Below, one piece after another: positions 55,786-64,000 of a DNA stretch of 64,000 nucleotides. The stretch is from the NCBI GenBank assembly GCA_951230915.1, contig OX579641.1, positions 1,488,001-1,552,000 of the forward strand, written 5' to 3'. How positions within the stretch are numbered: the first letter of the stretch is position 1; every line of letters starts with the position of its first letter. Source of the DNA: Antitrichia curtipendula. Its lineage: Eukaryota > Streptophyta > Bryopsida > Hypnales > Leucodontaceae. The notes beneath the pieces were generated by a model. The model made no database searches, had not been told where the DNA came from, and saw only the letters and a program-made list of their open reading frames with translations. The position numbers were made by a program, and so were the translations under genes.

Positions 55786-58366
55786 TTGGTCAATCTAGGG
55801 GAAGGCAACAACAAGAGAATATCTATTTGGGATATAGATTATGATGCTCTGATACGTTTTCAAGAGCCTATTCCCAGTTATGGGGAACCAATGAGTGGCT
55901 TTGTACCTTACATGAAGAAGAATAGGATGGCACATAGAAAGGACCCCACATACCCTCTTGCAAAGTATACCAAGCATGCGTATGAAGTCAACCTTCTATG
56001 GTATAAGGGCAAATGTGTACAATTTTTGGAGGCAACCTACTTGAGGGACCCACTGGTGGGTAGCAAATTGAATACAAACGATATGTCAGCAACCATATTG
56101 AGAAAGAAGAATGAATCTGATGAGTTTGGAGATGTGAAATTAACATACAATTCCAAACTATACATCTAGCTAACTGATATTGTTCATGTATGTATGTATA
56201 TTTAACTCCAAGAAATTGATGTTGGACTTTCAATTGCAAGTGCCGGGGTACCCAAGAGCTGATCATGATAGAGAATTCCATGCGAAGATGGAGTGGTGGA
56301 TGGAAGCAATGAGACCACTTCCAAAGTCAAAGGCGGGGAGATTTAGGTGGAAAAATGGCACATCGAAGGCGGCATTTGCCCGCGATGGTGCATTGTGTGT
56401 TACATGGATCTTGAACCAGACAAAAATAGTTCCCTTGAGTGGTTTTGATCGGCAAAAGGGGCATGGCAAGGTGTGCAAGGTGCACATTGAAGGAATGGAG
56501 AAAATCCCGCCGTACATTGCTTTCACTGGGAAGGTGTCCAAGGCCAAAAACAAGTGTGATGGGAGGGTGGAAAGGCCCTTTGAGGCCCTCACATGCCTCT
56601 TAACCCCTCACCGCCCAAGGGGCCCAAAAGTGGCCTCACACAATCTAGCAGTCGACTTCAAAGTGTTGTAACTTTTGCGTCCGGTGTCCAAATTTAATAA
56701 AACTTATTGGAAAAGTTGCGCATACTAGACTAGTTTTTGTGGTAAAAATTTCAGATCTATCTAAGATGTATTGGATTTTTAGAAGCCATTCGAAGTTCGC
56801 AGATTCAATTTCAGTTCACCACACTGCATTGAGATGGCTGCAACTTCGGGGGCTTGTATCTTATTCATCAAATGTTATTTTTCAATAAAAAAATTTGGGT
56901 TTTGTTCCCCATAAAGTCTACTTAATGTGGGAAAATTTTCATGTCAATCCAAGTTGTTTCGAATGCTTGGGAGCAATTTGAAGTTCAAAATATAGACATT
57001 TCTGCATTACAGCGAACTTCGGCGGCTTATAACTTCTTCAAACAAGGTTCGATTTCAATTATTTTTATTGGAAAAGTTGCGCATACTAGTCTAGTTCTTG
57101 TAGTAAAAATTTCATACCAATCCAAGAAGTCATGATTGACTGAGAGGCATTTTAGTAGAGGTAGGTTCAGCAATAGATGTGATTTTTTGCTACTTTTTTC
57201 ACTGTTTTTTGACATTTCAAAACAATTTTGCAAACGCAATGAGTCAATTGAATGATTTTTTTTCCCACCAAAGTGTTTTTCTTTTGGTTTTGAATCACTT
57301 TTTAGTTCAAAGTTTTTTCATTTGAATAGGTTTAGAAATCGAATTTCACCTCGAATTGTGTTTTGAGGACAATTTCAGCATCTTTTTTCAACACTAAAAC
57401 ATTATAATCTTTCAATCTATACGGTCAAATGACCTCAAATTTGATTTACACCATCTACAACATGCACACTACAATATTATACGGTTGAGATTTTCATACC
57501 TTACTCACATTTAGACTTATAACACTTGAAAAGGAAAGTTGTTTTTTGACATGGTTAGGCCTTGGGCGGTGAGGGGTTAAATCATCCTGGCATCATTAAA
57601 TTTTTTGGCATTCACACTCAAACGAATGAAGCCTTCATTTTGTGGTGGAATGGAGATCATATGGAGGACCTCAAGCTTTTGGATCAATCTGTAGTACCAA
57701 CTATTGAATGGCACAAACTTAAAAAGGCCAAAAGACTATTTGAGGAGAAGCAATAGGAACTTAGCCTCTTCCAAAGATACAAGGCAAAGTTGGCTTGGGC
57801 TCTAGTGTATGTGACATCTTTCATGCACAAGTGCAAGATATTACACAATGATTTTATCCCCCATGAATATAATGTTGCATTATTCCAATTATTCCAACAA
57901 AATAATCAATATTGACATTTGTGATTGGATAATTTCAAGTCAAATTGGCAAAGATGCACCCTCGCATTATAGAAAGCCATCGGAGACCGAAAGGGACCAA
58001 TACCAGTAGGGTCGTTGGTGGGTGGCTCCAGAGTTGTTTTATGCATTTGGGCCTAGGAATTCCAATACATGCTTGGAGATTATGCAATCAATGCATAAAT
58101 ACACGGAGAAATCGGACTCTTATTCTATTGGAAAGTTGACCGAATGGATGGATATTGGTGGTGTGGTTGACTTAGACCAAAACTTATTTCAGGATATCCA
58201 TGGCTCAATGTATTTTGCAATGAAGTTGCATTGTGTGAACTTGCATGAACTTGCGAATCTAGACCCAACAAAGAGGCCAACATGTAGCGAGGTCACTAAT
58301 TTCCTCAAAGATCCACCATGGAACATGAAGCCTCTGGAATCAATTTTTCACGACTCAACTTTATAA
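55786..58366 (+). pseudogene. Decayed protein kinase gene interrupted by a transposon
   Basis: The pieces read in order as a protein kinase. An N-terminal exon (55786-56169) has no ATG. Then come a degenerate glycine loop (KGHGKVCKV near 56460), an FTGK segment, EALTC, the insertion (56604-57576), NHPGIIKFFGI and LWWNGD. Next are ILHNDFIPHEYN (catalytic-loop equivalent, HND for HRD), an ICDW segment (DFG equivalent), RWWVAPELFYAFG, DSYSIGKL and DPTKRPTCSEV. Disruptions are an in-frame TAG at 57754-57756, a frameshift near 57897, and another TAG near 58010. Non-canonical HND and CDW motifs suggest an atypical kinase family that I have seen mainly in bryophytes; treat the taxonomic hint as weak. 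Confidence 0.7.
56600..57580. mobile_element. TTAA-flanked MITE, piggyBac-like, inserted in the kinase
   Basis: Inverted ends CCCCTCACCGCCCAAGG (56604 inward) and its complement (ending 57576) are each bordered by TTAA (56600-56603 and 57577-57580). Removing the element with one TTAA rejoins the kinase reading frame exactly (…TCLL then NHPGIIKF…), which fixes the boundaries and the target duplication. The 973-bp interior is non-coding. It consists of about three degenerate units of roughly 180 bp, for example the TTGGAAAAGTTGCGCATACTAG motif near 56708 and again near 57067. Confidence 0.7.
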
Positions 58367-59787
58367 TTGGACAATAGGATTTATGATTATGAGGCTAGGA
58401 GAAGTGAAGTTGATGCCATATAGGGCACCTTCTATTTTATAATAGCAATGCAAAGATATAAATAAATTTTATACCACGTGCAATGTTTTCCATGCACAAT
58501 CTTTGAATTGAAGCACCAAATGGTGGCATTCAAAAAAATGTAGATGGTCATATGATACCAAATGTTTCTTATTGTGCCTAGACAAATTCCGTCAAAAAAG
58601 AAGGGGTGACTACTTCACTAGTGTTTAACAAGATCCATAGTTACAAATTTGCGATCCACAATTATCGATTGTTTGTGGCAAATTATATTGTGGAGCATAA
58701 TATAAATGGAGTACTTTGGTCACAGAGATCAAATGTCCTCTCTAAATATAATTAGTATTAGGTTATATATATCTTTTAAATCAAAATTTGAATTACTATT
58801 GCATTTGTATTTTACTTTTAAAGTTTCATTTTTCAAAGAATACATACAAAGAATTTTGATTAGTAGTTGGTATGTATTTTTTTAATTGATGCTATAGATC
58901 CATCAAATAAATACACCTAATTATTAAAAAAAAAATTAATATAAAAAAATTATACATATTGACTTCAATTTATTAAATAAACTTGATAACATTATATTAT
59001 ATTTTTTATTTTTGTAAATTTCAGGTTTATATCTCATATATGACTAGAAGTTTTGTGATGAATAAGAAATCCTTGATTTGGTTGAGACCTGACATAATTC
59101 TTGAAGAGTCAATATCACTCTCCATTAAAATGTTAAAGACATTTATATAACTTTATAGAGAAATAAAAGCCATTAGGACTGAATGTAGACATGTCTAAAT
59201 CTACTTCTCTAAATCTACTTGTCTAAATCTTTGCTTACTTTCTTTGAAATTCTGATGTGGATGTCATTAGGATCCAAAGAATCACATTTTTTTTCCAATA
59301 ATTATTCTTTCATCACCATCCAGAAAAAATATGAAATTGTCACTGTCCAATTGATGTGTTTGTTGAAAATTAAAGGATAGAGTATCTTGTATCCTAATTG
59401 AACACCTCAAGTCACAAAGCACATAGGGAGGACTCTTCTGGGATTTTAGATACACTTTGGTGATCTCAAATTTCTTTGAGATTTTAGGGAATATTATTTT
59501 TCTCTACATTTGAAGCTTGGAATCATTCTATGTGACCAAGTGATAAAGATGTTATGGCCACCTTTTTTTTCCGGGCAAAGTAGGCATCGTCTTCACAAAA
59601 TAACTTGTAGAATTCATTTTTGAATCCTTTTCTATTAATTTTTCATGTCAATTTGTTAGAAACGTTTAAATTTGTCATCCAAAAAATATGAGGTTAAAGG
59701 GTCGCACATGCATAACCCCAATCAATTTTTGGTTTCTCAAAATGTACTCTACAATTTTTTTAAATAAATTTGCAGTATGGTTTTTAT
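58367..59787. other. AT-rich non-coding stretch
   Basis: There is no ORF of note and no repeat shared with the array. A short triplication of TAAATCTACTTCTC/TGTC-like units occurs near 59193-59230. I see nothing else supportable. Confidence 0.5.
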
Positions 59788-60056
59788 TCCAACATCTATT
59801 GTATTTGGGGCTCATTTCCAAGAGCCTTCAACAATACGGAAAGTAAAGATTACAATAACTTGTACCCTTGCATAAGATCTTGAATAGAAAAATCAGGATC
59901 ATTAATTTTTTAAATCTATTTTTTGATGCTAAAATTAGACTTCAAAAAGAATTTGTCAAAGTTATAAACTACTAAAAATAAAAACTTAGTTAGATCTTTT
60001 TTTAACTTCATAGTATTGTAGACACCAAAATTTGGTGACTCAAGCATTTAGGGATT
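59788..60056 (-). repeat. Right arm of the long inverted repeat
   Basis: This is the inverted partner of 54799-55068. The arms have diverged, especially in the A/T runs, so the structure is old. No flanking target duplication is recognisable. Confidence 0.5.
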
Positions 60057-60059
60057 AAG

Positions 60060-60600
60060 TGTATAGTTCATAACATGACCATGTGGACGTCCCACGGTCA
60101 CCTAAGATACGCTGTTGTGATACCCGCGATCACCAAACGTCCTAACTGCAGATAGTCATCCATCGTTTTCCCAAACCCGCGGTCGTCAATTAATTATTCT
60201 GGACCTGCATGCGCCCAGGACCCGTGGTCGTCACATTAGACCCTTGATTTGTAGATGCCAACCTCAATCTAATAGCCGTGGTTTCTAGCCTTAGTCTAGT
60301 ACCCGATGTCGCAAAGTTTAGTACAACATCATTGCTCGCATTGTGGAGTCTGGAACCTACAGTCGCCCAAAACTTGTAGTCGCCCAACATGTTGTTGGAC
60401 CCGCACCCGCTCCTCTTATGCACACGCCCCCAAGTGACTTTGTCTACATAAGCAGTCGTTTGGACCCACAGTTGACACTACCAACCGTGTGTACTGTCTT
60501 TTATCTACCTCGAAGTGACTGAATGCATGCTCGTATGTTAGAGATCTCATTTGGATGGGGGATATTTTTCCGCAAATGTGTTCTTTGCATGTTATAGTTG
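60060..60600 (+). repeat. GC-richer diverged repeat, copy 2
   Basis: It has several ACCCGCGGTCGTC-like units, a TGCACACGCCCC segment, a GACTGAATGCATGCTCGT stretch and GGATGGGGGATATTT at the end, matching 55390-55770 in order and orientation. It is longer, because the CCCGCGGTCG-type unit is reiterated. Confidence 0.35.
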
Positions 60601-60984
60601 ACTGAGACCTTCACATGATGTTGGGATTCTTTTTTCGAAATGATTTCATTTTTGTAAATGATTGCAATTTTGTATGATTGCATTTTTTCATGATTGCATT
60701 TTTATAAATGATTGCAATTTTGTAAACGTGAAGAACAATGGGCTTAGGTTTTCATGCCCCTGTAGAGTAGGTGTAGCCATACAACATGCGAGGTTTAACA
60801 TAGAGTATTGTTCGACAAATCCACAAGCGATTGCCATGGAGGTCAAGCCCCGCCCCCCTCTTGCCACCTACGTCAACTAAACCTCTTACTTGTCAAGAGA
60901 AAAGGTGTTCTGCGATAAGGTTTGAAAGAGGAATAGGAAACCCCACAAGAAGTGTGTCTCTATTTAATCCATCATAAGATTAAA

Positions 60985-61560
60985 GCTTTCTTGGGTTGGA
61001 GAACCCAAACAAAGCCTTGGATTTATGAAACAACAAACAAATACGTGGATTGGTGCCACATCAATAAGCTATTTTCATTGTAGCATCACAAGGAACACCG
61101 ATACCAAAGCAAGGCAAATTTGGCTTACAACAAGAACTCAGCCTTCACGCAAAGGTGCTTAGAGGTATGGCTGGCAATTTGTTTTGAACCAAAAGTTTAC
61201 CAAAATGACAATTTATGTTTCTACCTTCTACAAATGGTATATGCTGAGAATGCTTTGAAGAAGAAGGTGGATTGGAGAACCTTCCCGGAGCTGCGAGAAG
61301 GGATCCATCTAGAAGAAGCAACAATTCGAATTTCAGATATACCAATTGATGTAAAGAAGGTATTGACTTCCGTGAAACTACATGACAAGAAAACAACAAT
61401 ACTACAGGAAGACATGCGTCATTTGAAGAACACAAGTTGGTTTCATACGGAATGGCGGAAGTGGAAGATTGCCGCTATCGGTGCAAATCGTTTAGAACTT
61501 GAGAGATTAGACAAAGAACCCCAGGAAAGAGACTTTTTAGAAAAAGAAAGAAGTTTGTAG
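60985..61560 (+). pseudogene. Unknown protein remnant with a 146-codon open end
   Basis: The frame is open from 61120 to a TAG at 61558. Similar-looking protein sequence (…TNKYVDWCHINKLFSL…) continues upstream in the same frame to about 60985 but is broken by a stop. The product is charged and helical at the C-terminus (ELERLDKEPQERDFLEKE). I do not recognise a family. It may be a gene-fragment remnant or part of an old transposon. Confidence 0.35.
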
Positions 61561-64000
61561 GACATGAATGAGAAATTTACATGTTGCCTCCCTTTTTCTG
61601 AAGCCAAGTACTTGAAGTAAATAAACGAATACAAAGTTTTGTCATCTTTGAGTGCAAATGTTTCCTCGTACATGCATGTGTGCAATAAATATGAACCCCT
61701 AATTTCCTATAGGCCCTCATATAGATTGCTACCTAGTTATATACCCTCCAAAATTGAACCATTGAATTTAAAATAATGAAGTAAAGGTTATGAGGAATTT
61801 TATTTTTACTCCAATAAAGGTAGAAAATACATTATACATATGAAGTAATTTTTTTATTTCTGTTTTGGAAATTTTTAAATAACAATAAAAAGAAAAGATA
61901 TTAATTATTCACTAGAACATTCTTACTCCATTAGGATTAATAATTCTCAAATTTTGGCAGCATTGATTAGCATATTAGTTATATGTTGCATTCAAGAACC
62001 AAGAATAGTAGAATACCTTAAAAAATGAATATGAAAGTTTCTTGATTAAATTCTTTTACCAAAAAACTGAACCCATTTTCCAACATATTGAGAAAATGTG
62101 CACGTTATAGGGTATATGAGTGTTTTATTTAAAATGTTGAAAGACCAAACTTGACCTTCTGAAAGGGCTAGAAAAGACTACATTTTGAAGTTTAGACACA
62201 TGAAATTTGCAATTGGTACGAAAACTGGAAAACTGTGGCAATAGGGCCATTGCAAGAATCACTTGTCCTATTTTTCGTCACAAATTGAGTGATGTTATTA
62301 TAATCTGCTATAACTTTTGAAGCATGATTCCAAAGAACATGAAATTCTTATTGGAGATGTCAACCTTGATAGAATGATGAAAAATCAGATCCCTTAAATT
62401 TTTAAATTTTTAAAAAATCATTTTATATTTAAAAGTCAATGAGGTTAAATTGTCACACTTTGAGTTTAGGGATTTTCACTATGTTCGGTGTACCCAAATT
62501 GAATGATTTGAAGTTGAAAATTTGGACATTTAGTGGTCAATTTCCACACTACGTGGGCATATGCCTACCAAAGGGCATCTAAAAATATATTATTTTATGT
62601 CCTCCGCATGACCGCATCCAAGCAAGTAGGGGTCCCTTGGATGAGCACATTGGAAATGATTTCAAGATTATTCTTTCTATGAAATCTCAAAGCTCATAAC
62701 CATAAAGCCCTCCCATATGGCCAATTTTTAGTTTTTTCAAAAACTGTTTTTCTTATTGTTTACAAATTAGTGTCAAGCTTCTCCAAAAATGTAGTAATTC
62801 TATTTTGGAAATAACTGTTTACATACATTATTCTTGGTTGTCAAATATTGGTGATATATTATCCTTAGTATTTTATTAATTATCTTTATTTTATTTTATT
62901 TTTGAGTGCAACAATCGAACGATATTGAACGACATTTGTGGGGATGTAATTGAGCTGTTGCGGCTGGACATGGACTTGGGCGAGGTGGGAGGGTAGTGTA
63001 TAAAAAAATTAAGGGGATAGGTGCAAACACCAAGTATTTTTAGAAGGGTATTATTTTAATTGTTTTTAAAACACGCTATCATTATATTATTTCCTACTTT
63101 GAGTTATTAGAGAAGGGGATTGCATTCTAAATTGATATGAATAAATGATATGGTAATTTAGATTAAAAAAAAAATTCTACTACAATTTTTGTCCTACATT
63201 CAATTTCTTTCAAACTTTCTTTTCTTTCCCCCTCTAATGACTACTTACAATTAGAACTCAATAGAAAATTGTAGTCAATACTATTATTGTATCTTCCATA
63301 AAAAAATGTCAATGACACTCATTTACTAGGTAGGTATCATATTACTAAATGCTATCAACTGAACTTTAAGTTTAGGTCCTTACATGATTAACCCCTAAAG
63401 GTTTTTGACTATGTTTTTACCAAAACGCTCCAAAACTGCCATTTCTAGGATAAGTACCAATTTAATTTTTTTTAAACTTTTTTGAACACATATAACTGTA
63501 GGAACTTGTAGTAAACTAGTTTGAAAACATGTGGAAAAAATTTCAAGAATTTTCACCATGTAGATTGCAAGATATTCACATCTGAATTGGAAAAAAAACT
63601 TTTTTTGGCCCTGCGAAAACCGGGCAGCTGCACTTCAGATGGTCACATGTGTATGAAAAAATGACCAAAATGGTGGTTACTCTTTAGATTCATTCTTGAA
63701 GGCAATCTGGCAACATGCTTGAAAATTTTCAGATCATTTGGAATTGTACAACATATAGGAAAAAAAAGTAAATGGAAAGAAGTAGAAAATGATTCAAAAC
63801 ACTAAATTGTTAACAATTTATTTATGGAATTGAAAAATCCCAATCCCAATGGTTGTAATGTTGTAGTAAACAATCTACATCTAATGTTTTTATTTTTTTT
63901 CAAAAATATTTAAAATTGAATTAAATAAAGGACTTCAAAGTTTATCTTAGAGTAGAGATTCCACAACTACCCGCAAACTACCCACAAACTTAAACTCCCA
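61561..64000. other. AT-rich non-coding stretch to window end
   Basis: No convincing ORF, RNA gene or array-related repeat is present. Segments such as CTATAACTTTTGAAGCATGATTCC (near 62310) resemble in style the interior units of the MITE at 56.6-57.6 kb, perhaps relics of the same non-coding repeat type. Confidence 0.4.

Overview
This is nuclear DNA of a eukaryote, almost certainly a land plant. The flanks are about one-third GC, introns look plant-like (88-99 nt, GT-AG, U-rich), and a decayed protein kinase of a type I associate with bryophyte and streptophyte-algal genomes lies in the right flank. A moss or liverwort is my best guess, at low confidence. No bacterial genes, RNA genes or CRISPR arrays are visible.

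From position 1 to about 52,230 the window is one uninterrupted, head-to-tail array of retroelements, all on the minus strand. Three related families (called A, B and C here) each have two long open exons. ORF1 (about 542 aa) has a Cys/His-rich core, a basic nuclear-localisation-like stretch and an RGG-like tail. The second is a reverse transcriptase (about 714 aa) with intact D...YIDD catalytic residues and a Penelope/telomerase-like look, but with no RNase H, integrase or GIY-YIG endonuclease. Each internal region is flanked by family-specific direct repeats of 1.23-1.33 kb (LTR-like). A fourth family (D) is present only as repeats. Every junction consists of GAAG or (GAA)n. The repeats contain conserved islands that look like a TATA box, a start region and a small exon with strong splice sites. 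Both ORFs begin directly at splice acceptors with no conserved ATG, so expression must depend on splicing.

Layout in plus coordinates: A1 (partial, 1-3346), B1 (3343-10045), C1 (10048-17065), D repeat (17062-18319), A2 (18322-25030), A3 (23802-30511, sharing a repeat with A2), B2 (30508-37216), C2 (37219-44239), D repeat (44236-45493), A4 (45496-52204). The block A-B-C-D-A' of about 27.17 kb occurs twice with only scattered differences. This is what unequal crossing-over between the outer A-type repeats would produce.

From 52,231 to 64,000 is an AT-rich flank with no intact gene that I can defend. It holds a SINE-like fragment, a 270-bp inverted-repeat pair about 5 kb apart, a kinase pseudogene interrupted by a TTAA-flanked (piggyBac-like) short transposon, a diverged GC-richer direct repeat, and a degenerate unknown ORF at 61.1 kb.

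The candidate for an undescribed system is the array itself: intron-containing, endonuclease-less retroelements with LTR-like repeats, conserved RNA hairpins at both ends, and apparent targeting of GAA microsatellites.
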